A stretch of 30,284 nucleotides of DNA from Didymodactylos carnosus. Its lineage: Eukaryota > Rotifera > Eurotatoria > Philodinida > Philodinidae. The stretch covers positions 1 through 30,284 of the forward strand of contig CAJNOQ010001571.1 in the NCBI GenBank assembly GCA_905250885.1, read 5' to 3'. Positions 1-8,656 of this stretch are shown in pieces; position 1 is the first letter of the stretch, and each line of letters opens with the position of its first letter. The notes under the pieces were generated by a model. The model worked only from the letters and a program-made list of their open reading frames with translations. It ran no database searches and was not told the origin of the DNA. Made by a program: the position numbers and the translations under genes.

Positions 1-688
1 TCATTTGGCGGAGGTATATGCAACTTTCTAATTTTTTCCAAAATAAACCATTATGTCCTCTGTATTTTTATACTTTAGGTCAACGAGCATCCATACCAAA
101 TATTTCGGCCTATTCAACAGTAGCATCTTCAATACCAGCTAGCAATTCCATGTTTGCCAGCTTGCCTGGTCAAACAAATTTTCATATGTCTCAACCAACT
201 TCAACAGCATTTCAAATGCCCATTTCATCCTATATGCCAAATGTCCAAACACAGACCAGCACTACTCCATTTAATACAAATGTGAATTATTTTTCGAATC
301 CAACTCCAACTTCTTTTGCCAATAATCAATCTTTCGGTGCTAACCCATTTCAAACTCAAATATCACCAAAACAAGCTCAAATGGGCATCCCATTTATGGC
401 ATCAGTTAATCAAGGTAGCAAATAAATTTCGAATTTACGTCTCTTATAATCTAATAATTGAACTGAATGGATCAAATTAACCGTAAATTGTTGCTTCTTT
501 TCAGGACCTCTCCCATTTACAAACGGACAACCAAATCCTTTTCTGGTAGGACGTATCTTTAAAGAATTTGTTGCATGTATTGATTATACATATTTTCTTC
601 TCATTTTTAGAATATTACACAGCAACAATCTTCGCAGCAACAAATTCATTTAAAACCACGCACAAACTCAACGAATCCATTTCTTTAA
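1..688 (+). CDS. C-terminal exons of an NPF-motif endocytic adaptor (epsin/AGFG-like), 5' part outside the window
   Basis: Four exons can be joined: 1-13, 79-414, 505-545 and 611-688 (stop TAA 686-688). The introns are 14-78, 415-504 and 546-610, all GT-AG and phase-compatible, giving about 155 residues. The protein is low in complexity, rich in Ser, Thr, Asn, Gln, Pro and Phe, and has no folded domain here. It contains three NPF tripeptides (GANPFQ, QPNPFL and the extreme C-terminus STNPFL) and FG pairs such as SFGG and SFGA. NPF motifs bind EH domains of endocytic proteins, and an NPFL-type terminus is typical of epsins; AGFG (Arf-GAP with FG repeats) and AP180/PICALM tails look similar. 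The lipid-binding ENTH/ANTH or Arf-GAP domain that would decide between these lies upstream of the window. The family class is fairly secure; the exact gene is not. Confidence 0.72.
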
Positions 689-1509
689 AGAAAAAAAATA
701 TCCATACATTTGCGATAATGAAACAATTCAAATGGGTTCTCTGTTTTACTCTTTTCTTTCACTTGAACAAAATTTTTTTTGATATTATTCCAATCATCTG
801 TCTATACATTATTTGGTTTTTTATACTATTTTACTACTTATTAGGCTGAAAGCAATTTCTGATCTTATATGTTTTTTTCTTTTGACAAACGAATCTATAA
901 AGGGTATTAAAAAACATTTTGCTGTTTTTAGATGACTTTCTCTTACAGCAAATATATGATTTTCAGTAGTAATTTTGTCCAACCTCACAAATTACTTGCA
1001 TTTCACGGCTTTTACTCTAATTAATCTCGTTGATCTGAAAACAGTGAGAAGATTTTTTCAATAATAATACATGCTTCTTTTTCTTAAATTTTGTTAGTCT
1101 TACTTTATTCGACATATTTTTCGTTGTGATCTTTTTTTCTCTCTCGAACTATTGATGAAATGTCATATTGTTACAAGAAAAGTAGTTTTCATATAGGAGA
1201 AAAACTTACACAAAATCTTTTTCACCTTATATTAAAGAGAAAGAAAACATGATCTCATTCGTTTCATATTTTGACAAGTAAGAACTTTTTTGCTCTTATT
1301 TGTACGTTTCACATATGCACCATAAATCAAACTCACTGTTTTTGTTTGTCTATTTTTTCATAAATGCAAATTTAAAAAAAAGCAAAAAAAAAACAAAAAA
1401 ACGTCTGTGTTGTATTGTCTATAAACTAAACTTTGATCTAGTTTGTATTTTATAAATTTTGTTCTCTCTTTATTTTTCTCTTTCTTTACAACAATTGTCT
1501 AATAATTAA

Positions 1510-1549
<40 letters not shown>

Positions 1550-2327
1550 AATGTCATTTTTATTCTTCATGATATCATCAATACGTGGCTTCATAACTAT
1601 TGAGTATGACGAAAGTATAGTGCTTTTACGTGATCTACCTGTTTATTTAGATAGCTTTTACAGAGTTCTACCTATCTGCAAGTACATTTGATAATAAAAG
1701 AGTAATATGAATTATTAATCTCTTTACTTGTAGAAACATTTAATATCATTGATAGTCGAGAAAAATTATTATTCAATGATCTGTGTAATTCGTGTTTTGT
1801 TGTCGCATCATATTTGAATCTCAGTTATTGTATAAAGTTGAATTGACGCAAAGCAGAGTGAAATAATGAAATAGAATTAATTGTTTGTTCTTATGCATCC
1901 CATATAATCCAGTGAACATCAAACAAAAACAAATTTATCTCTGTTTTTATTAGAGAGAAATGCGTAAAATTAACATTTCTAATCGTATACATAGTCTCTA
2001 AACAATGAGAAAAAATCCAAACAAAGTCAATCATAATGGAAAGAAATAAAATCGCTGATTAGAAATATGACTGTTTAATCGAATATTTTCCCATTTTTGT
2101 TTTTTCTACAATTATTTGGTGTTACTTTTTTATTTGTAATGTAGTAGTAATGAAAAGAGGTTATCCAATGTTCGTTCTTTGAATATTAGCTATAGAGTTC
2201 ACCCACTTTCTTCTCACTAATGTCAGTTTATAACCGAAAACTGAAAATATGTTTATTCATATAGAATTATTTAGATAACAGAAGTTTTGTTTATTAAAAG
2301 AATTATAAAACTATGGTTTCATAAAAT
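689..2327. other. AT-rich intergenic region, no gene seen
   Basis: This lies between the adaptor stop codon and the TMEM192 start codon. It contains the 3' UTR of the first gene and presumably the promoter of the second. Stops are dense in all frames. The only distinct structure is the AT dinucleotide tract at 1513-1547. I could not pick out a convincing poly(A) signal; ATTAAA near 905-910 is a weak candidate. Confidence 0.6.
1513..1547. repeat. (AT)n microsatellite
   Basis: An uninterrupted run of alternating A and T of about 35 bp. It is self-complementary and likely polymorphic in length. Confidence 0.9.
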
Positions 2328-4430
2328 ATGGTTAGTTTAAACAGGAATAATAGTAATAGAGGTGTAAGTATTATGTGTATCAATAGATGACAGAAAATAA
2401 TTTCTCTTTTTTGTCTAGGGCATCGCTTTTGATGACAATTTAATATCAACTGAAGATGTAAGTGAGCATACACCGTTAATTGACAATGTCGAACAAACAT
2501 ATCGTCAAATTCGAACAACTGGCGTTATTATTTTGCACATTTGTCTTATAGTGAGTTGATTTATATATTTAGTGTAATAACACGACAGTGAGTGAGATAT
2601 TTTTATTTTATTTTTCTTAGATAGTTTTTGAAGCAGCTATAATCATTTTACCAATTTTGTGCAATCCAAAAAATATATGTGTCTTACACGGTTACGACTT
2701 TTGTCTCTACATTCATTCAGGAAGTTGGCTATTCAATCTAGCTTTCGACAGGTACATGGATTTAAGAAATTATGGTCAATATCTTTTATTTTAATTTTAT
2801 TTAGATTCTATCATTACCAACAAGATATCTCAAGGCGTAACGGTTATTTAGAATTTTATCATAAAACTCGCAATTTAAGAAGAGCACCGCTGTTTGTTAT
2901 TTCAGCTGGTAATATCAAAAGAAAAAAAACTTAAATCTTCTGTAGCCTTTATCAGAGTGTTGAGTTTGATTTTCTTCAGGAAATGCGATTCTCGTTGCAC
3001 TGATCAAATTACTCGAAGATTATTGTAACGATGAAACATGTACACCATTAAAATTAAAACCGTGGTATTTTTTACAAATTCTTAGCACAATCGAAGTTAT
3101 TTTGACAATGATTGCTCTAATATGGTATTTAGGTATGCTATTAAAACAACAGACAACATTGTTTTTGAATAGAAAGAATTGTCATGTTTACACTTGTTTA
3201 GCTAGTCAGCAAATTAAAATTTAGTCGTTTGGAAACAGGGTTGTCAACCGTAGCGCTAGTATCAATGCGTTTTCTGATTTTTTTTCAGAAAAACGTATTG
3301 ATACTAGCACTGCGGTTGGCAACCCTGTTTGGAAATCATGTTTTAGAAGAAAGAAATACATTTCTTGCTATACAGAATGCAAAAATGGCGAAGTACATAC
3401 TTTTTTTACTGTAGAATTTCGGTGTAACTTGTCTTCATCTCTTAATAAAACCAATGGTCTTTAGACTAGGAAGAGAATCTCAGAGTGGTTCTATAAAGCA
3501 GAAAAATCTAAACAGCTTTGTTAGTCATTATCATACCGTACTAGATTATGTTGAATAAAGCCCATTGACTAAAAGTTGAGCAAATCCGACGGCTTAGCTG
3601 CTTCAACAGGGGTGTTTTAACACTCACAGACACTAATAGTGACTTTTTTTCTTGAGAAAAATGGATCAGAAATAAGTCAGTAAGTGGCCTTCAGAGTGTG
3701 CTGTATAAGTGTGGCAACAGCTTCTCATCTTTTCTATAATATGAAACACTTCAGAAAGTCATAGAGTGTAAAACATACACACTTTACACCCTGTGTTTAC
3801 AGAGCAGAGCTGCAGATTTGCACCGTGTTCCCTTATCTCCTTCTTACTTTGTAAAGTAGATAAAAGTGTTTAATCGATATATAGAGTCAAATTCGAATGT
3901 GTGCACTAATCAAATTACTCGAAGATTATTGTAACGATGATACATGTACACCATTAAAATTAAGACCGTGGTATTTTTTACAAATTCTTAGCACAATCAA
4001 AGTTATTCTGACAATAATTGCTCTAGTATGGTATTTAGATATGCTATTAAAACAACAGACAACATTGTTTTTGAATAGAAAGAGTTGTCATGTTTACACC
4101 ATGTAAAGATGACTTTGTTCTATGCAAGGATCTTTCTGGCGAATACTTTTTTTACTCTTCTCATTATTGTTTCTAGTTATTACAATCAAGTTCAATAGTC
4201 AACGTGCTCGTCCCGATGCCACACAAGAAGATTTATCTGCAAGTTTTATCACCACACAAACATCGGCATCCGAAATTGGTTTTCGAGATGAAACATACAC
4301 AGAAAGTGTACTTGAAAAACAAGCCGATATGATACGTTATTTACGTGAACGAAATGTTTATTTAGGACGTTTAGTAATGCAATATAAACAAGATTTAGAT
4401 TCGAGATCGCGACATTCGAATAATGTCTAA
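2328..4430 (+). CDS. TMEM192: TMEM192 homologue (lysosomal transmembrane protein 192), complete six-exon gene
   Basis: Exons are 2328-2363, 2419-2550, 2621-2751, 2805-2908, 2980-3132 and 4177-4430 (stop TAA). Introns are GT-AG with matching phases, 53-71 bp except the last (1044 bp). The 269-residue product is close to the 271 of human TMEM192. Family features are the acidic N-terminal EHTPLID stretch, a first membrane helix (GVIILHICLIIVFEAAIIIL), the segment RRNGYLEFYHKTRNLRRAP followed by SAGN, a last helix near STIEVILTMIALIWYL, and a C-terminal tail with ASEIGFRDE and a coiled-coil-like EKQADMIRYLRERN. TMEM192 is a homodimeric membrane protein of lysosomes and late endosomes of unknown biochemical activity. 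The start ATG at 2328 is in frame and is followed 36 bases later by a good GTAAGT donor. The last intron holds a damaged copy of exon 5 and a hairpin. Confidence 0.9.
2997..3193 (+). repeat. Exon 5 duplication, copy 1 (functional copy)
   Basis: A 197-bp unit covering most of TMEM192 exon 5 and the first 61 bases of intron 5. It repeats in direct orientation at 3903-4099 with nine substitutions and no indels. This copy has both working splice sites: the acceptor at 2978-2979 lies just outside the unit, and the GTATGC donor at 3133 lies inside it. Confidence 0.93.
3233..3330. repeat. Hairpin-forming inverted repeat in TMEM192 intron 5 (small MITE or foldback)
   Basis: Arms 3233-3277 and 3285-3330 are inverted copies with a few mismatches, around a T-rich loop of about seven bases. 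Each arm starts from AAACAGGGTTG and carries CTAGTATCAAT. It sits between the two exon 5 copies and would be transcribed in the pre-mRNA as a stem of about 45 bp. The terminal sequence and size suggest a tiny non-autonomous DNA element; a pre-microRNA-like hairpin is the alternative. No clear target-site duplication is seen. Confidence 0.85.
3903..4099 (+). pseudogene. Exon 5 duplication, copy 2 (non-spliceable exon copy in intron 5)
   Basis: This is the second 197-bp copy of the TMEM192 exon 5 region. The frame is intact (IKLLEDYCNDD, then TPLKLRPWYFLQ), with mostly mild changes such as E to D, K to R, M to I and I to V, plus one E to K. The donor used in copy 1 (TTTAG followed by GTATGC) reads TTTAGATATGC here, so the GT is lost. 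The homology begins inside the exon, so the original acceptor was not copied. The nearby AG at about 3880 has no pyrimidine tract and gives the wrong phase. Read through, the copy runs to a stop soon after HVYTM. It is probably skipped and removed with intron 5. Confidence 0.85.
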
Positions 4431-4671
4431 TTTTGTAGTGTAAACTAAGCTGTTTTTTGAAAAAAATGTGTGCGTTTTGAATAATTTATATCTCTCTGGT
4501 TCTTTTTCTTTGTTTTGATATGCAAATCACCACCGTTATTCTATTTATAATTACCTCGTAGATGATTAATTGATTATTTTCTCTAGTCAGCTACGTACAA
4601 ATTTGTTTTGTTTTTTTGTAATTTTTCGTACATTCAGTTTTTTAAAGACATTTACCCGGTAAATTGACGAT

Positions 4672-4677
4672 AATAAA
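4672..4677 (+). promoter_or_regulatory. Probable poly(A) signal of TMEM192
   Basis: AATAAA lies about 240 bases after the TMEM192 stop codon, followed by a GT-rich stretch (GTTTGTGAATTTGTGTTCG). This is the usual arrangement for animal 3' end formation. Transcript ends would have to confirm it. Confidence 0.45.
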
Positions 4678-5240
4678 AGTTTGTGAATTTGTGTTCGAAT
4701 AACGAATACCCAACAGGGTTATTATTAATTAAATTACATTTTACAAAATATTTAAGTTGTGTTAGTATCACCGGTCAAACATTATAATTATGTATCTAGT
4801 TAATATTCACGGTTATGAGCTCTTGGATGTATTTTAGATTATTTGTCTGTCTTCTGAAATTTATTTTAAATATGCATGTCTATTTGTTAAACTGAACTCT
4901 ACCGATATCTCAGAATACTTTTATTCTGAATGTTCGAACAATTTATTATGCTTAGACAAAAACTTTATCCTAATGAACAGAAACTCTGACAGTTTTTCCA
5001 CAATTAGCTGTTAATTATGCAGTTAATTAGTCTGTTCTGAAATCTAATTCTTGGACCTGATGTTCACTACCATGCAATAATTCTTTGTCAAAAAATTATT
5101 GAACTTAAAAATCTAGCTTCAGAGCTAGTGACTCTGAAAGTAAGAGGAAGGGGGTCAGAGAGTATGCAACAGGATTCTTCAGCATTCGATTGACCATGAA
5201 CAATCGATTAATTATAGTAAAACTGTTTTTCAGATATTTC
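4678..5240. other. AT-rich intergenic stretch, nothing recognised
   Basis: No open frame of note and no repeat that I could pair with another part of the window. It separates the TMEM192 3' end from the repeat-derived region that starts near 5.25 kb. Confidence 0.5.
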
Positions 5241-5255
5241 ATTCTCAAATTAAGA

Positions 5256-5316
5256 GACCCACTATTTTCTTGTCAATGGCTGGTTATAAGTTAGAACAAA
5301 AACGGAAATGAATACG
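5256..5316 (+). pseudogene. C-terminal fragment of an unrecognised repeat-borne protein (copy 1)
   Basis: The plus-strand frame reads QIKRPTIFLSMAGYKLEQKRK and then stops. The same peptide core, RRTIYLSMAGYKLEQ, is encoded on the minus strand at about 5477-5530, so the two are inverted copies of about 50 bp. Conservation of the reading frame in both suggests a coding origin, probably a mobile-element protein, but I do not recognise the family. Confidence 0.4.
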
Positions 5317-5457
5317 CGAAAAAATCCTGCCGTCTTAACTTATTTGAACCTTGTTTACATTTTGATATCCACTTTAATTTAACCAAAGATTTTTGAATTT
5401 TTTCTACTGCGTCGTTTAGAGTCGGTTTTAAGGACAGTTTATCTGACCAACTGCAAC

Positions 5458-5655
5458 CTAGATAAAAGTTACGACTTGCTCTAACTTATAACCAGCCATT
5501 GACAAGTAAATAGTGCGTCTCTTAACCTTGGGTAAACCTATTTCGATCACAAAAAAATTTAAGCCATATTTCTCAAAAATAATTTTGGCTTGTCTGCCTC
5601 GTGGCCAGTTCCAGACTGCCTTTAACAGGTTTAACGGCATTCCTAACTTAAACAA
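5458..5655 (-). pseudogene. Fragment of an unrecognised repeat-borne protein (copy 2)
   Basis: A 65-residue minus-strand frame with the segments NLLKAVWNWPRGRQAKIIF and TIYLSMAGYKLEQ. Its last part is an inverted copy of the plus-strand fragment at 5256-5316. No complete domain is visible. It could be the tail of a transposase or retroelement protein; that is a guess from its repeat status only. Confidence 0.35.
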
Positions 5656-5892
5656 TTTGATAATAAAAATTTCGTGAACAACTTTGTCATGAGATTTAAT
5701 CCTATTCTAAAACAAGAGTATATAATCTTTTTTATTAATTTTTTCTTTATTAATTTTTGTTTTGCCACCCACCATTGACAAAAAAGTACTTCCGTTTTCA
5801 TATCACCGATAATTAAAGTTTGTTTAGAGTTAAAGAAAAGTGCTTTTTTGTATTCAGCACACTTGATAACCTGGAAAATTTTCTATTTTTAG

Positions 5893-6409
5893 CAAGGGAT
5901 ACCGCCAAGAAGTTAAGAAAAATTTTCAAACAAATTGACGCAGAAAAATCCCCATGGTAAAATTATACAATTTTGAAAATTTTTTGAAAAATAAAGGTAC
6001 TTCATCATTTCGTAAAGAGCTATTTTGTTTTTCGCTTCAGAGTCCGAAAAGCAGTGTGTTTTTCCCATCCCCGTCGATAAATGAATATGATCTTCGTTGT
6101 AGAACAGTAACGATGCTTGTAGAAAATGATAATGACAATGGCACGTCGGACAACCAAACGTCGATGGATCAATTATGTCTTTGGATTTTACAAGAATTAG
6201 ATAACAGAACCTTGTCAATGATTGAAATCAAAGAACAATATCTAAAAATAAAAATAAATAAAAAAGAATCTATAACAGATAATATATTTAACACGGCAAC
6301 GGTTAAAGAGGAGATAGAAAACAAATTAGGAAATAAAATAAAGTTGTTACAGGATCAAAACGATTTGGAACATACGTTATATTCAATCCTATTAACAAAT
6401 ATGCTTTAA
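5893..6409 (+). CDS. Unrecognised coding candidate, possibly the last exons of a small gene
   Basis: A 151-codon open frame starts at 5954, long for such AT-rich DNA, and ends at TAA 6407-6409. Its second half is lysine- and glutamate-rich (IEIKEQYLKIKINKKES, VKEEIENKLGNKIKLLQ) and likely helical. Just upstream, 5893-5956 looks like an exon: it follows TATTTTTAG, reads RDTAKKLRKIFKQIDAEKSP, and ends at ATG followed by GTAAAA. The exon-like segment and the long frame use different phases, so the exact splicing is unclear. An acceptor at about 6039 (CGCTTCAG) is another option. No family is recognised; it may be a real short gene or the tail of a mobile-element protein. Confidence 0.3.
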
Positions 6410-6528
6410 TTCTAATAAAACAACAAAAAATGAATGACAACAGTTGTGTTCTGTCAATTTCAAGTAAATTTCTACAACAACAATCGTATTTATAGGAAAA
6501 TAACAATTTAGTTGATGCTGGAACTATA

Positions 6529-6723
6529 ATGTCATCAGTTTGTTTGCTACGGCAAACATTCGACGCAGCATATCAAAATTTCGATCATATAAACAAAAAG
6601 TTAGATTATTTACAATCATTTACCCCGAATATGTTCTGGGAACTCACACCACTTTTGTTCAGAATAATACTGTACAAACAACGACAACAATACACCAATA
6701 TCATCAGTATAAAAAATTATTGA
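6529..6723 (+). pseudogene. Weak coding-like stretch, unrecognised
   Basis: Two overlapping plus frames look partly protein-like. One reads RQTFDAAYQNFDHINKKLDY, the other IYPEYVLGTHTTFVQNNT. Switching from one to the other would suggest a frameshifted remnant. Nothing recognisable is encoded and there are no clear splice sites. Confidence 0.15.
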
Positions 6724-6829
6724 TTTATCGACACAAAATTGATTGTTTGGTTATCGTGTCATTCAGTATTATTCATATGAACAAAAACAATTAACTCCAT
6801 TATTATCTGGTTTTTTTAGCTCATATCTA

Positions 6830-7020
6830 ATTCACAAAAAAACATGAATAACGTACTGTTCTCCCATCAATGAATCACCAACCTCAAGAGGAACTTTTTA
6901 CCTACCTCAAGAAACTTTTTAGTTTAGGTTATCATGAGGTGTCTCCGGATGCCACAAGTCCTTTTGGTGCTTTTTTGTGATATCCCACCTTTGTGTAAAA
7001 TAAAATTTCAATTCAATTCA
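6830..7020 (+). mobile_element. Possible 3' end of a truncated LINE
   Basis: The segment ends in GTGTAAAATAAAATTTCAATTCAATTCA. A poly(A)-signal-like sequence followed by a short AATTC tandem tail is common at the 3' end of several non-LTR retrotransposon clades. No reverse transcriptase is encoded next to it, so it would be a heavily 5'-truncated copy. This rests on the tail alone. Confidence 0.3.
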
Positions 7021-7340
7021 GAGAAAAAGCTCTGGCTATTCCAAAAACCACAAAATCGCAACTAGTCGATTCTGGACTTCAAGGAAATGTCTAAGCGTAC
7101 ACCACGTTTCTCTTTCCAGTTTGGAAACTCCAGACCGTTAAAATACGAGTTTACAACTAGTGTAGATCTCAAGGAAAATAATTTGATGAGTCCAAAAAGA
7201 GGTCTTTAGTGTTTTTAGGTTAGATTGAGGAAAGCTTTCAAATTGGGAGAAAAGTGTTCCATTTTCTCTGGTCTTTGCAGTAACCCTCTTTTGTAAGCTA
7301 ATGTAGTACTTCATTAAGCGAAATGAGGTTGTTAAATATA

Positions 7341-7664
7341 GAAATATCACCGGACGATAAACATTTACCTTCAAAAAGCAATTTAACATGTAGTACGACA
7401 GACAATAAGAAACTCAAACGCAAGATAAATGAATCAAATCATCTTATAAAAGTACGAATGCATGTTCAGACCATCAAATGCAATTGTTATTGATAACGGC
7501 ATAGATTGGAGAAAGAGACGTGTGAAAGAATTTATTTATTCAATTATGAACAAGTCGATAAATAGACATGATGACCTAGATTATTCTTGGATGCCCTTGT
7601 TGCAGAAAAATATTGATCATATAAAAAGGAAGATTGAATTTAAACGATCAAAGAGACAGTTAAG
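7341..7664 (+). repeat. 324-bp inverted repeat, left arm
   Basis: This arm is an inverted copy of 7949-8272, with equal length and only two mismatches that I can find (near 7430 and 7483). It encodes in the plus direction a protein-like segment beginning MFRPSNAIVIDNGIDWRKRR with the later run DLDYSWMPLLQKNIDHIKRK, and upstream in another frame EISPDDKHLPSKSN. No family is recognised. The near identity implies a recent inverted duplication or ongoing gene conversion. Confidence 0.93.
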
Positions 7665-7682
7665 GAGGAAAGGAGGAAAAGA

Positions 7683-7847
7683 AACTACATCGACTGACCG
7701 GCGTTTTTGAATTAGGTCTTAGTTTTTTGTCAAACTGAGGCTTTTTAGAAAATCCGGAAGGATTTTTCGGGTTTTGGAGGTTGTTGGTTGCCTGGAAAAC
7801 CAATAAAGGCTTAATTAAAAAATCGGAGCCGATCAGTCCATGTAGTT
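7683..7847. mobile_element. Small terminal-inverted-repeat element in the spacer of the 324-bp inverted repeat
   Basis: Ends 7683-7701 and 7829-7847 are inverted repeats of about 19 bp with two mismatches (AACTACATCGACTGACCGG at the left). The interior is T-rich with small self-complementary stretches such as AAAATCCGGAAGGATTTTT. The size fits a MITE or a stem-loop insertion. No target-site duplication is obvious. Confidence 0.5.
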
Positions 7848-7948
7848 AGGTGTCTAGTTTAAAATAAAACGAAGCCGAACCCTCCAGCTTGAAGTATATT
7901 AAAACGGACGGATAACAGGACGTTTTACCGTCCCATTACTCATAATTT

Positions 7949-8272
7949 CTTAACTGTCTCTTTGATCGTTTAAATTCAATCTTCCTTTTTATATGATCAA
8001 TATTTTTCTGCAACAAGGGCATCCAAGAATAATCTAGGTCATCATGTCTATTTATCGACTTGTTCATAATTGAATAAATAAATTCTTTCACACGTCTCTT
8101 TCTCCAATCTATGCCGTTATCAATAACAAATGCATTTGATGGTCTGAACATGCATTCGTACTTTTATAAGATGATTTGATTCATTTATCTTGGGTTTGAG
8201 TTTCTTATTGTCTGTCGTACTACATGTTAAATTGCTTTTTGAAGGTAAATGTTTATCGTCCGGTGATATTTC
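7949..8272 (-). repeat. 324-bp inverted repeat, right arm
   Basis: This is the mirror copy of 7341-7664 and encodes the same protein-like segment on the minus strand. On its outer side it is joined directly to a plus-strand Helitron helicase fragment. On the inner side it is separated from the left arm by 284 bp. A transcript across both arms would fold into a very long double-stranded hairpin. Confidence 0.93.
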
Positions 8273-8502
8273 AACTACATTGGACAGCAACAGTTGATAA
8301 AATTCAAGGTGCAACTGTTAATGAATTAGTTGTTCGGACCACTGGTTGTATACAGCTTTCAAGAATTTCACCAACCAGTGATGATGATATAAAATTAAGT
8401 CTGATTGATGTCTTTGAAGAGAAATTTTATTGTGATGAACAGATCACAAGAAAATTAGAAAGGATGAAAAAATTTGTCATTCGATTCACAATGATGTCTT
8501 AA
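8224..8502 (+). pseudogene. Helitron helicase C-terminal fragment (plus strand)
   Basis: The frame contains FQLHWTATVDKIQGATVNEL. This matches the late helicase motif of Helitron/Pif1-type helicases (ATxxKxQGxT followed by hydrophobic residues). It then ends with a charged tail, without the final motif expected in a complete helicase. The first part overlaps the right inverted-repeat arm and may not be native helicase sequence. It points opposite to the Rep-bearing Helitron piece further right, so the two are not simply one element. Confidence 0.6.
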
Positions 8503-8567
8503 AAGGTATAAGAAAGAGCGGTATAGTGTGTGAAGATTATACTATAATTGAAAATCCAAACATTGTT

Positions 8568-8656
8568 TTACAAAATTTTTTGTCTAGTTTTTTCATCTAT
8601 TTCTGAATCACGATAACGAGGTGCATTTTTAATCCAAAGTGGCATATGCGCATGCA
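8568..8656 (-). pseudogene. Helitron Rep fragment downstream of the foldback insertion
   Basis: The minus strand reads HAHMPLWIKNAPRY and then runs to a stop at about 8568. This is the HUH-motif part of the Helitron_like_N (Rep) domain, in which two histidines flank one residue and are followed by a hydrophobic LW segment. It is the direct in-frame continuation of the fragment ending at 9388. After the stop the Helitron homology is lost, so the rest of Rep and the helicase are missing. Confidence 0.75.

Noticed and set aside
3897..4106. Copy 2 of TMEM192 exon 5 as a mutually exclusive alternative exon
   Set aside because: The donor GT is mutated to AT and no acceptor gives the right phase, so it cannot replace exon 5 in the spliced frame.
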